A stretch of 64,000 nucleotides of DNA. Origin: Dysidea avara (taxonomy: Eukaryota > Porifera > Demospongiae > Dictyoceratida > Dysideidae). Below the pieces are notes generated by a model. The model was not told where the DNA came from. It made no database searches and worked only from the letters and a program-made list of their open reading frames with translations. The translations under genes and the position numbers were made by a program. Positions 48,973-58,458 of this stretch are shown piece after piece (position 1 is the first letter of the stretch; each line of letters starts with the position of its first letter). The DNA lies in NCBI RefSeq assembly GCF_963678975.1, contig NC_089285.1:11890694-11954693 (forward strand), read 5' to 3'.

Positions 48973-49111
48973 AGATACAGTTAATTGGCTTTTATAAACA
49001 TAAACAATGCTGTGATGTAATGTTGATTTACCAACTTATATTGAAATTAATTAAATGTACACAATAATTAACTTTTATGGTACATCATGTTTGGTATTGC
49101 TATGGAAATGG

Positions 49112-49539
49112 ACAAATGTATCAATCTTGCACAGCAATTGCTGAAGGAAACTTTTCCTAAAATAAATGGGCTAAGATTGACTTTGCTTCAAAACCAAGAC
49201 CACAAGGAGCAAACAGCTAATCGTGTACAGATTTTACATATCAATGGAAATCATTGGGTATGTGCTGCAACAACTAGCAAAGGCAGGTTAGTGCATGTGT
49301 ATGACTCCTTATATACAGGGTGGGACAAAAGTTCATACAAGATGCTGCAAAGACAGTTTCGTTGTAGTCCGTGCAATATCAAATTTGCTAATGTGCAGAA
49401 ACAGTGTGGAGGCACTGACTGTGGTCTCTTTTCTATTGCTTTTGCAACATCTATAGCATTTCAAGAAGATCCTTCACAGAAGAGATATAATCAAGATATT
49501 ATGCATCAGCACCTACTTAACTGCTTCTACTCAAAGAGC
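49112..49539 (+). CDS. C-terminal half of a Ulp1/SENP-like cysteine protease (inverted segment)
   Basis: The frame is open from 49087 to 49545. It reads DKCINLAQQLLKETFPKING, then LHINGNHWVCAATTS, VHVYDSLYTGW, and FANVQKQCGGTDCGLFSIAF. Counting from the first Met at 49087, the C48 peptidase triad is His56 (GNHWV), Asp73 (YDS) and Cys112 (TDCG). An oxyanion Gln106 lies six residues before the Cys, exactly the Ulp1 spacing. All catalytic residues are intact. Such enzymes process SUMO-like modifiers; no substrate can be inferred here. The N-terminal part of the same domain lies on the opposite strand just downstream (49540-49746), so this 430-base block appears to have been inverted. Confidence 0.75.
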
Positions 49540-50821
49540 GGTTAGCATCTGACCTGATGCTAGAGTTATTTTGTCCCCATTAATCAATGAAATATCCTTA
49601 ACCTTCACCCACATGTTACTGTCTTCAGATACTGCAATACTGTTATCAAACAATAACGGCTTTGGTGCTGCATACGAGTGCTCAGTATTGATGTAGCGGA
49701 GAACATTAATTTGATCCTTGGAAGCTCCCACTGTAGCAGTCGACATCTTATTTGCAGGACCAAGAACTAGAGTAGAAACTTGACTGGAGAGTGTAGCAGA
49801 ATGTTGACTGGAGAGTGTAGCAGAAGGTTGACCGGAGAGTTTAGCAGAAGGTTGACAGGAGAGTGTAACAGAAGATTGACTGGAGAGTGTAGCAGAAGGT
49901 TGACTGGAGAGTGTAGCAGAAGGTTGACCGGAGAGTGTAGCAGAAGGTTGACCGGATAGTGTAGCAGAGGTTGACGGGAGAGTGCAGCAGAATGTTGACC
50001 GGAGAGTGTAGCAGAAGGTTGACCGGATAGTGTAGCAGAGGTTGACAGGAGAGTGCAGCAGAATGTTGACCGGAGAGTGTAACAGAAGGTTGACCGGAGA
50101 GTGTAGCAGAAGGTTGACCGGAGAGTTTAGCAGAAGGTTGACCGGAGAGTGTAGCAGAAGGTTGACCGGAGAGTGTAGCAGAAGGTTGACCGGAGAGTGT
50201 AGCAGAAGGTTGACCGGAGAGTGTAGCAGAAGGTTGACCGGAGAGTGTAGCAGAAGGTTGACCGGAGAGTGCAGCAGAATGTCGACCGGAGAGTGTAGCA
50301 GAAGGTTGACTGGAGAGTGTAGCAGAATGTTGACTGGAGAGTGTAGCAGAAGGTTGACTGGAGAGTGTAGCAGAAGGTTGACTGGAGAGTGTAGCAGAAG
50401 GTTGACTGGAGAGTATAGCAGAAGCTTGACTGGGGACTGTTACAGTAATAGTCAAGCTGTTATTCTCATCATGACACTACTCCAAGTTACTATTAAAATG
50501 TGCTCACTCTTCTTTCAAATGATACTTTGCCTTTTCAGCTAGATGTTTATCCCTGTGGAAGATCACTCGAAAATCTCCTGCCACCTGTGATAGTGCAGGT
50601 AATGGACCCACCATGCAGTAGAAAAGTGGAAAACACACATGAAAACTTGCGTGGAACGTGCCCCACAACTACATCCCCCGCCTTCTTGGTGGGACAGCGA
50701 ATGGATCAGCACGATTTTGAGGCTCTCTTGCACAATTTAGAACTTCTCCTACGGTTGAGCTCCAGATTGCTTGATAAATGTGATAACCTCTCACACAGCT
50801 CTGTATCTCAAACTTAAACAT
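49540..50821 (-). pseudogene. HIRAN / QPSATLSG-repeat / Ulp1-start gene of the pogo-like element
   Basis: From ATG at 50821 (an earlier in-frame Met is at 50905): MFKFEIQSCVRGYHIYQAIW, GEVLNCAREPQNRADPFAV, then VVVGHVPRKFSCVFSTFLLH and GGSITCTITGGRRFSSDLPQ. This matches the HIRAN-type domain (R-G-Y ... DPFAVAV ... GHVP-K) found in many multi-copy invertebrate proteins. After a probable intron comes an 8-residue repeat, QPSATLSG, encoded by the minisatellite. Next is MSTATVGASKDQINVLRYIN and WVKVKDISLINGDK, then ITLASGQMLT, the lead-in to a Ulp1-like domain, stopping where the catalytic half has been inverted. HIRAN domains bind DNA ends in helicases such as HLTF; here the role is unknown. There is a one-base frame change after DPFAV and length changes in the repeat. 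Confidence 0.65.
49770..50437 (-). repeat. 24-base coding minisatellite, about 28 copies
   Basis: The unit on + is GTAGCAGAAGGTTGACCGGA plus GAGT. Read on minus, each unit gives eight residues (QPSATLSG / QPSATLSS / QHSAALSG). Most copies are exactly 24 bases, keeping frame. A few 23-base copies near 49.97 and 50.04 kb shift it. Confidence 0.92.
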
Positions 50822-50971
50822 AGTGTAGTGCGAGGTGTAGTGAATCGCCAACCACGTGCTACCGGTATGGGTTCGTGCAGCGGTACATGCTGCATAGCCG
50901 CCCACATGTATTCTATTTCCTTCGTGAAATTTTCACGATTAAATTTTCACGAATGCCATCGTATTCGCGAA

Positions 50972-51013
50972 ATTCGTGAAAATTTCATCCCTCGAAAAAA
51001 ACCACGTATACAG
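50972..51013 (-). repeat. Right terminal inverted repeat of the pogo-like element
   Basis: Mirror of 47417-47458, followed by TA. The adjacent CACGAAT / ATTCGTG motifs are repeated subterminally (50,925-50,990), a likely transposase-binding region by analogy with other pogo elements. Confidence 0.88.
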
Positions 51014-51015
51014 TA

Positions 51016-51880
51016 CCCATTTTCTGGACATGGGATTAATTCCAGCTACCTTCTGAAAGTGTTGATTCTCATTAGTTCCAAGCCTCCAGCAGAGGCTAGC
51101 TTTGGAAAAGTGGTGATTAAATCATCATGCACATCTCTGGAATCACCTCCCAAATATAATGTTGCTTTTTTCTCACCAAGTTGAGCCAGTTGTAAATTAG
51201 CCCTTTCACTGGCATCTGAGGGGATTTCTTGTTTTGAGTTTGCCAAAGCCACGAAAGTGTGGTTCCAAGTTTGAAGTTTTGGTCGCTTTTCCTTAGGCGG
51301 AATGTATGTTCTTTTCCCCTTAGCTGGAGCATACTTGAACTTAAAAATGAGACGCCAATTCCGCTCTACTAGTGCCAGTTACGTTACAGGTGGTAATTGG
51401 GATTCTTCCCGCACTTGCTAGACTTCTTCTAACAGGTAGACACGGAGTAGTAGCTACTGTACTTTGCCACGTGGCCATAGTGCTGATAGTAAACGGAATC
51501 ACTACTGGTATCTGCATACCTGACTGTGACATTGGATGACCGCCTGACTGAGATGGTGCAATTCTTCCTGACATTGCGGGCAAGCTTGTATGAAGTAAAA
51601 TCAGTGTCAATATACTGAACTGTGAAGGCGCCGATGTTATGGGTGCACTAATTGTCATAGTAGCAGTTGAAGCTGCTACTGTATTACTGACCACTGCAGG
51701 GCCAAACACTGGTAGTACTTGACCGCCTGTCTGAGATGGTGCAATGCTTCCTGATATTGCGGGCAAGCTAGTATGAGGTAGAATCAGTGTCAATATACTG
51801 AACTGTGAAGGCACCGATGTTATGGGCGCACTAATTGTCATATGTATTACTGACCACTGCAGGGCCAACACTGGTAGTAC
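51016..51880 (-). pseudogene. Upstream part of a split gene exon (multi-copy invertebrate family)
   Basis: The exon opens after an acceptor (CTGTAG) at 51880. The first part is Ser/Thr/Pro-rich and contains an internal tandem duplication (AAASTATMTISAPITS-type, two copies about 183 bases apart). It then reads KYAPAKGKRTYIPPKEKRP, TWNHTFVALANSKQEIPSDA, LQLAQLGEKKATLYLGGDSR, LITTFPKLASAGGLELMRIN and LELIPCPENG, ending exactly at the pogo-like element. The W-x-H-x-F-V-x-LA ... GLGEKK ... FPKL-x-GGFELMR pattern is one that I recall from uncharacterised invertebrate proteins, some carrying HECT ligase domains further on; no HECT region is seen here. One in-frame stop precedes LELIPCP and one frame change lies near 51,345. 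Confidence 0.6.
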
Positions 51881-52069
51881 CTACAGTATAAACATGAAAG
51901 TATAGTTTATGTGAAAGAAGCACACTCATGCATGGCAGGAGCGACTGACAGACCTACGTAGCTAAATGTGACCCAGTCTGGGAAAACCGGTCTGATTGCC
52001 TATTAAAAGTATCAAGAAATGCCGGTTTAAGTATTTAGTGTGTTGTAATGGTTGAAGCTGTGTGTTCAC

Positions 52070-52704
52070 ACATTTTTCTTCATGCCATGCTATACTATCT
52101 CCTTGGTCAATGGTGTCAATTGACAACTTCGTTGCTGCAGCCTCAGTTACTTTGATGTGAGCAGAATACTGTGATATGAGTTTGTTTAGTTCGTTAGGTG
52201 GTATGTCTGAAGGCACATCTACTGCATTTGGACCATCGTCATACCGTGAATAGTCCAATCTAGACTGAAGGTAGTTATCAGAACTTTTGCACTTCTTTCT
52301 CCTGATTCTCTTTTAATTGTAGATTATCTCTTCTTGTCTTTGGCTAGAGTTTTACATGCTTTGGTAGTTACAGCAGTGAAAGTGCTTTTAGGCAGTAATC
52401 CAGTCTTTTCCCAATAGACAGGACCCCAGTTAGCCCCTTCATTCAATCTTAGTGCAGCACCTGCACACCTCCCTTGCCATGACTCTTTTTGTGATTAGTT
52501 TATCTGCTTGCCTCCATCAAATTTAGATCTTATATGCATGTAGCTTTCTGCTAAATTTGTGGTAAAGTTTCCTGTAAAAGAATGAATATGTAATCTAGGA
52601 TGTTAAATTAAACATATAGATTACCTATCAGTTGTTCTACTTTCACCACAAGCATTTGATCATCAATGGTGTGAATTGGTTCTGGTAGATCTGTTGGGTT
52701 TTTG
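52070..52704 (-). pseudogene. Decayed fragment of a YqaJ-associated multi-copy family
   Basis: Exon 52704-52625 (acceptor CAG, donor GTAATC) reads PTDLPEPIHTIDDQMLVVKV. The next exon starts at 52571: NFTTNLAESYMHIRSKFDGG, SWQGRCAGAALRLNEGANWG, then, in another frame, LDYSRYDDGPNAVDVPSDI and TIDQGDSIAWHEEKC. The order NLTTN-x-AE ... I-R-x-KFDGGK ... RC-x-GA-x-LR ... W is one that I recall just ahead of YqaJ-like nuclease domains in invertebrate multi-copy proteins. The nuclease part is not present. In-frame stops and a frame change mark it as dead. Confidence 0.4.
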
Positions 52705-52850
52705 CTGATAGAGAACGACGCGGTTCTCTAAGAAATTCACCCAGTGTGTCACTCTCTATTTCATGTGGGCTACTAATGAACAGTCAGAAAGAAATGTATC
52801 ATGTGAACTGCTGGAAGACGACAATTGGTCAGAAGTAGACAACTCGATGC

Positions 52851-53363
52851 ATGATCTGGGGAAGACAACATGGAAATGTATTGGTGATCACTAGACAAGC
52901 TGTTAGAATTTGCTATGACAGCACATTGCAGGATGATGAATCAAGTTCTTCAATTGTATGGTCTGGATTTGAGGCAGTAGTACTGGTGTCCAAAGTAGAT
53001 GGATGTACACTGACAGCCAGCGAACTTGATTGCACTCTTTTAACCACTTTACAAAAGTCAGCACTACACTTGGTGTCATTAGTGTCATCTGCAGAAAAGG
53101 ATGATTTTGGAATACCCTTTAATCCTTCTGGACAATTTGCTCGAAATGTTGGCAAGTTTGTTGAATGTACAGAATGCAACAAGCCAAGAATATTGCGTTC
53201 AGCTCGTAAGCTACTGTGTAAAGATCAAGAAAACTTGGACCGTGTTTTAAATGACACTTCCTATTCTTGTGGCACAATATTAAAGGATTGCATCACAGAT
53301 GAGGTTGGTAATGAACACATTTTGAACCGTGTCTTTGTGAGAACAGTCAAGACGCAACCGTAA
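52851..53363 (+). CDS. Open frame for a Cys-rich protein fragment
   Basis: The 170-residue frame has FNPSGQFARNVGKFVECTEC then NKPRILRSARKLLCKDQENL, SYSCGTILKDCITDEVG and RVFVRTVKTQP. C-x2-C-NKPR followed about 40 residues later by YSCG looks like half of a zinc-binding module; the matching second half would normally follow but is absent. I recall the C-x2-C-N-K/R-PR ... YSCG motif from uncharacterised cnidarian and sponge proteins. The 5' half has no recognisable domain, and the start is uncertain. Confidence 0.4.
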   Translation: MIWGRQHGNVLVITRQAVRICYDSTLQDDESSSSIVWSGFEAVVLVSKVDGCTLTASELDCTLLTTLQKSALHLVSLVSSAEKDDFGIPFNPSGQFARNVGKFVECTECNKPRILRSARKLLCKDQENLDRVLNDTSYSCGTILKDCITDEVGNEHILNRVFVRTVKTQP

Positions 53364-53559
53364 TAAATTATGCTCTAAAACACCGTTTTAGTTGCAAGCG
53401 CCTCTACCAAGTACGTAATTTTAATTATCGGCGCCTATTGTACTTATCGTTTTGGGCAGCTGTAGCTAGTTCACGATGCACTGTATGGCTTCACTATTTG
53501 TCCAGCACGTAGCTCCAACAAATAGCTATCTCACGGTACCGAGAAGGTAGCTGTGCAAA
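53364..53559. other. Short intergenic stretch / 5' flank
   Basis: No coding. It probably contains the promoter of the gene starting at 53560, but no recognisable core element was identified. Confidence 0.3.
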
Positions 53560-55300
53560 ATGGCAAGAATGAGCAAACACAACGAGAATGAACTCGGTAA
53601 GTTATGCAAAGATGTAGTACTTTTGTGGAGCACTTTTGTTTTGGGTATTTTTAAAGTAAGTAAGTAGCACACACTAGTAGAGAAAGCCTTGCAATACATT
53701 TTAACATGGAAAGTACAACTGTGCTAGCAACCACAAATACATAGCCAATTGCTTTCAAGTAACGCATGCAATATGGTACTTGCAAAAGAATATGTACAGA
53801 TAACATTAAATATACTCATTTTTATATAACTTAAAAATATAGCAAGATTATCCTTGTTCATCTGGTATCACACGAAGAGACAGTGATTCATTCCAAGAGT
53901 GTATCCTCTGTGGAGACAAAGAAAGAAAGAAGTCAAGGTATGCTGCATGGGGGAATAAGGAACGCGTATACTTAGAGAACATTCTGGGAACAACTCCCAC
54001 TGACAGTGAGGTTTTATGTAAAAAACACTTACTTGAGGCCAAGAGACATAGTCATAAATATGACCATATTCCATCCTGGAAACGCACGACAGAGCCATCT
54101 GCTAGTCAGCCAGCATCAGCATGTAGTAACCCACCGTGTGAGACTCAGTCTAACGAGAAATTAATTAGAGCCTTGTTTACAACACCAAATAAACTGGCAG
54201 AAATTTTTCACACCAACTGCACAGGTGAGTCTCTTGCTCTCTGCAGACAGTGTTACAACAAGGCATTCAATGCAAGTCTTGTGGAGCTTACCCAAAGAGT
54301 GGGACAACTTTTCAGCGTCATAGCCCGTCACCAATTCATTGACTCCATCACATTGACTGTCTGTGAACGAATACACCCATCATTAGGAAAAGCAAGTGAC
54401 ACCAGCCAACACCTGAAGAAAGTTAGAACATATAATATTATCGGCTTACTACAATATTCTGCCCAACCCAACACAACCCTTATTGTTCCATGACCTACTA
54501 GCAGATGCTGTAGAGATATGTGGTGGTTTGTGACAGTTATTGCGAATTCTCAACAGGTTAGGTTTAACCAGCTCACCTGACACTCATGATCGTTTCATAC
54601 TCAGCATGCTAGTAAGTAACGAGTACAAAGTATTTGGAGTGAGTTGTCTGCAACAGCTTTCACAGTAGCTTCTGTGGATAATTTTGATATGTTACAGAGT
54701 CATGCTGTTGTATACTGTGGAAACCAACACAGAAGTTACCATGGCACCACTGTACAGTTAGTGCAGCCTAGCACATTGTACGCAGCCAACAACACTGAAG
54801 ATATTGATGAGATAAGTACATGCCACAAAGAGCTGTGTACCCCTCAACCCTCACCTAAGAGGGCACAGACACTAGCAGTGAAGAAAGCAACATCTTTTCT
54901 GAGGCATCCATCAGTAGCAGTAACAGTCTGAGGCCAATTTACAGAAGAAATCGTTGTTTTTTAATTGTCGCATCAAGGCATTTAAAAACTTGATGAAGAT
55001 GATATTCCCAGAACGCTTTAAAGAGTCTGTCAATTCCAACACCATCAATGATAACACACCGATGATATTCCCAGAACGCTTTAAAGAGTCTGTCAAATCC
55101 AACACCATCAATGATAACACACCTCATGCACAACATACAGAAGAGAACATCCATGAAATGTGTGCCTTGGTTGACAGTAGCAAAATGATGAGTCCACAGG
55201 AGGAGGACAGGGGAATAATGAATGCGTTCACTGGTCAATTGGCTACTGTGGAGCAGACAAAAGATGTTGTCATTCAGGCAGGTAGGAATACAGGCTAGGG
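53560..55300 (+). pseudogene. Spliced gene of an unnamed Cys/His-finger family, decayed 3' half
   Basis: Exon 1 (53560-53596, MARMSKHNENEL) joins exon 2 (from 53847) with a GTAAGT donor and matching phase. Exon 2 has CILCGDKERKKSRYAAWGNK then EVLCKKHLLEAKRHSHKYDH, probably a C2-x-CH zinc module, then EKLIRALFTTPNKLAEIFH and AFNASLVELTQRVGQLFSVI, open to 54493. Beyond that, the same protein continues in other frames: [40 protein letters not shown] and [17 protein letters not shown], then KMIFPERFKESVNSNTIND. The SVDNFD ... VYCG ... S-x-HGTTVQ-VQP motif belongs to an expanded invertebrate family of unknown function. A 63-base block is tandemly duplicated in frame at 54998-55123. Confidence 0.5.
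54998..55123 (+). repeat. 63-base in-frame tandem duplication
   Basis: Two copies of a 63-base block (GATGATATTCCCAGAACGCT ...), differing at one or two bases. It duplicates 21 residues (IFPERFKESV-x-SNTINDNTP) without changing frame. Confidence 0.92.
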
Positions 55301-55675
55301 CTGGGATGAATATTGAAATTTACCTTCAAATATTTGCTAACATTCGAAGCTTCGGTGATAGCTTTCTACTTACAAGTTTTCTTGTATTTATGCACATCCT
55401 TCTTAAGTTTTATCTTTCTAAACCTACTTAATAAGTCTGTAAGCATTTGGAAAGTGCAAAGCAGCGGTACTGAATGATGCGATCGATTGGCGTGTCCGCT
55501 ATACTGCAATCATGCATAAGTAACCACCGAGAAATGGATAAAAGTACGCTTTCCATGCATTATCTATCACTTTATAAGGTGTTTTAAGGCTGCAACTATG
55601 GTAGCAAGCTAAACTGCGATTGTTTAAAAAGTGGGCGTGGCACACGAAGATCAATCACGAAGAGACGAACATTGA
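55301..55675. other. Non-coding stretch at the 3' side of a hAT element
   Basis: TAGGGCTGGGATGAATATTG at about 55,298 looks like a non-autonomous hAT terminus (TAGGGCTGGG type). The second end of the hAT element at 55.7-57.7 kb should lie in this stretch, but I could not identify it. Confidence 0.3.
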
Positions 55676-57720
55676 TCACGCAAGAGGAATAAGCAGCTGC
55701 AATAAAGATAACCATGTTGAGATAAATTCATTTGCTACAAGTCTCATATCCAAGGAATCAGTCAGCTCTTGGTGATAATACAGTAACATCAGGCGGTTCA
55801 AGCATTCTTGTGACATCGTACTCCTTAGGTATGACTTTATCCTTCTAAGAGCACTAAAGGATCTCTCAGAAGTGCAATTAATTGCTGGTATTACTAATAG
55901 AATACAAAATGCAGAGCACACCACGTCCAACATGCCCCTCTGTGCAGGAGTCAAGGACTGAAGAACTGATTTGATAACTCTGATGGAAGGTGGCTCATCT
56001 TTAGCCTTTTCAGAATAAAGTGTTTTCAGTACTTTCAGCTGTGATTCCAGATTGACAGCATGTAAATTGTCATAAAATTCTGTTAAAAAGCTGAGTTCTT
56101 CATAGTTATTATCTGAATCAGCACAAGCTTTAAGAAATAGCTGTTCAATTTTACTATAAGTTTTGTAACCTGGTTGATCAAACCTATCAGTTATGCAGCT
56201 TATTGCCAAATCGAATGATTCAAAGTAAGCCTGCCGGAATAAATCCTTTGGTACAGTATGAAACTCTCCTTCACTCCTACCAGTTTCAAATCTCCTTGGT
56301 CTCTTACGCTTTCTTGGCAAACATGGATCTCCGACACCAAGCTGTTTCCTTTCTAATTCCACTTATTCCCAAAATAAATCAAAGTTGGCTTCTATGTGAA
56401 TAGATTGCAGAGTTTTGACAGTAAGCATTGCAATTTCATATGCTTGTGTACTGGCCAACTCAGGGTTCTGAAGTGATTTACTAAGATTGTCTGTATGCCT
56501 CAAGATCATCTCAGCCAGAATTAAGCTAAAATAGAACTTGAAAGTATCCATCTGGCTAGAAAAACCCTGAATTCGAGCTTTCATCTCTGTTTCTGAAGTG
56601 CATTCCAATGCTTCTTCCCACAAACTTAGGATGTTAGTGTAATTAGCCACGATGCTTTTCATTGACTCAGCACGAACTGTCCATCGTGTCAAACACAATG
56701 TGCGGATAGAAGGGGCATCATCACAGCTTTCCTCCTTCAGCCTCTTGAGCATAGTATCACGTTTGGGAGACCACTTTATGAGCTTTACCAACTCATAACA
56801 GGTGTCAAGGCAATCTCTCAGCATCACACACTTCTTGATAGTGTCACCAACAGCCAAATTAAGAGCATGGCCATAACAGTGTGTGAACACAGCTTTGGGC
56901 TCCATATCCTGTACCTTATTAGCCACACCATTGTGGGATCCAGCCATTGTTGAACAGCCATCATAACACTGACCACGAAGTTTTGTTAAAGGTATCTGAA
57001 AGTGCATAAGTGCATCCAGTATAGTAGAGGTTATACTTTCAACAGTGGCACTGTCTATTTGGTACATTCCCAGGAACTCTTCATACACATCCAAATTGTG
57101 ATCTATCCTACGCATAACCAATGTAAGTTGTTCTTTGTTTGAAATATCAGTGGTTTCATCTACCATTATTGAAACACAAGTAGATTCATGAATGAAACTG
57201 AGGATACTATTTAACACAGAGCGACCCATTATTTTTATCTTGAATCTCATGTGATGTGTATTTATTTGTTTGCCTTTCCATCCATCTGGTCAAATTAGAC
57301 TCTACATCATTTTTGCTACCACGCAAAGCCAGGCCTTGTCTTGCTAAAAATCTTACAGTTGACAAAATGATTTGAAGCATTCCTCTAGCTGTCTCTTTAT
57401 CTCACTTGTGGTTACTGCTCATCAACTCACCAATATCTCTTGTTGCTCTTGGTAGTGTAATCACAGACTCAACAGCCTCACTGTGTGTGCTAGAAGACTG
57501 GTGTTTCTTGATGGACATTGTGGCATCTTACCAGTTGCTAAATCCTTTGGTGATCTGAAATAAAACACTTTGTAAAAATAGCACATGTAGTTTACCACTG
57601 ACTTACAAAAGCTGCAGCTGCATTGTGACTGGACTTGATTTTATTAAGTTTAAATGCAGTGATACAAGTATGGCAAAAGACAACATCTTGAGATTCATCA
57701 TAGTGAAGAAATGGCCAATT
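55676..57720 (-). pseudogene. hAT transposase (TTF-finger/DUF4371 type), 3' main part
   Basis: Minus-strand order: WPFLHYDESQDVVFCHTC (TTF-type finger), a 52-base intron (57606-57555, GTAAGT...TTTCAG), ITKGFSNW, SIKKHQSSSTHSEAVES, FLARQGLALRGSKNDVESN (DUF4371), catalytic SIMVDETTDISNKEQLTL, LRGQCYDGCSTMAGSHNGVA, HCYGHALNLAVGDTIKKC, LCLTRWTVRAESMKSI, and the dimerisation end PAINCTSERSFSALRRIKSY. It is damaged by three in-frame stops (after FSNW, after SSNHK, and after DLFWE at about 56,364) and a frame change near 57,260. The N-terminal part of the same protein lies on the other strand at 59641-59981, because of an inversion whose left breakpoint is at about 57,715-57,720. Confidence 0.88.
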
Positions 57721-58458
57721 TACTTCTGCCAAATTCAATCAGTTTGCACAACAATGAGGCTTTTTTCATAAGACATCATCCCAGTACCACCCACAGAGCA
57801 ATGGCAAAATTGAATCCACAGTTAAATCGATGAAAAAATTATTTACACCTCATGGAATGGTCGCTTCTTAGACGATGACAAATTTTGTCGTGCCCTACTT
57901 CAATACAGGAACACACCCTCTCGAAAAGATAGTGTGTTACCAGCCCAAAAGCTTTTTGGACATCCTACCCAAGACAACCTACTACAATGCACATGCTCAA
58001 CCCCTCACTGAGATTGAGATTGGAACTAATGTCGCCATCCAAAACCCCCGCACCAAACTGTGGGATATCTATGGCATCATCACAGCCATTTCACCAAACC
58101 GAAGATATTACGTCAAAACCTCCAGTGGCCGAGTGTTGGTTAGAAACCGTCGATTCTTATGCTGAAGAGTCCCCCTTTCTATACCACTACAGTCAGGTAC
58201 CACAACGCTAGATCCTCACACAGACCCACTTCCTCCACCACCCCGCCACTCTACACGGGTCAAGTATCCAACCAAGCATCTCATTGAAGACCCCACATGG
58301 AACTGACGTGATACTTATTGACTGTAGCTAACTTAAATAAACATTTGTGATTTTTGTATGTACAACCTCCCAAATGCTTGGTGAGAGGTGTAGGATAATA
58401 TTCCTGTTGTTGCACACTTTGTATCACATGCATGTGTAATCATTATTGAGTTCATACA
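57721..58458 (+). mobile_element. Part of a Ty3/gypsy element: integrase end and one LTR
   Basis: The + strand shows the end of an integrase core (YHPQSNGKIESTVKSMKKLF, LLQYRNTPSRKDSVLPAQK), an integrase tail with IGTNVAIQNPRTKLWDIYG, IITAISPNRRYYVKTSSG and RVLVRNRRFL, and a 70-base LTR at 58389-58458. The remainder of the element is on the minus strand at 59982-63579. The fossil is broken; see that entry. Confidence 0.8.
58389..58458 (-). repeat. 70-base LTR of the gypsy element
   Basis: Read on minus it runs TGTATGAAC ... ATCCTACA and differs from 63510-63579 at two positions. GTTAC (minus strand, 58459-58463) precedes it, matching GTTAC at 63580-63584, a 5-base target duplication. Confidence 0.88.

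Larger units (their letters stand above)
47417..51013. mobile_element. Pogo-like transposon carrying two convergent genes
   Basis: The terminal inverted repeats are 42 bases with three mismatches. The left begins CCGTATACGCAG and the right (complement) CTGTATACGTGG; both continue TTTTTTTCGAGGGATGAAA then TTTTCACGAAT. TA flanks both ends (47415-47416, 51014-51015), and the interrupted exon confirms the borders to the base. Inside, a DDE transposase gene starts 157 bases from the left end on +. A HIRAN / repeat / Ulp1-like gene starts about 110-190 bases from the right end on -, and the two converge near 49 kb. A 24-base minisatellite lies in the second gene. Length is 3.6 kb. TA target and DDE_1 transposase place it in the pogo branch of Tc1/mariner. 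Several frame breaks indicate an inactive copy. Confidence 0.85.

Noticed and set aside
50042-50542. Plus-strand open frame rich in TGECSRRL repeats
   Set aside because: It is the shadow of the 24-base minisatellite, whose minus-strand reading connects to recognisable domains on both sides.
52977-52985. TACTGGTG as the matching target duplication of the 59,641 hAT end
   Set aside because: It lies inside an unrelated open frame 2.7 kb from the transposase with no terminal repeat beside it; probably chance.
55246-55310. Second terminal repeat of the TTF-finger hAT element
   Set aside because: TAGGGCTGGG-type sequence differs from the CAGGGGCGG terminus, and the neighbouring octamers do not match CACCAGTA, so it was not paired.
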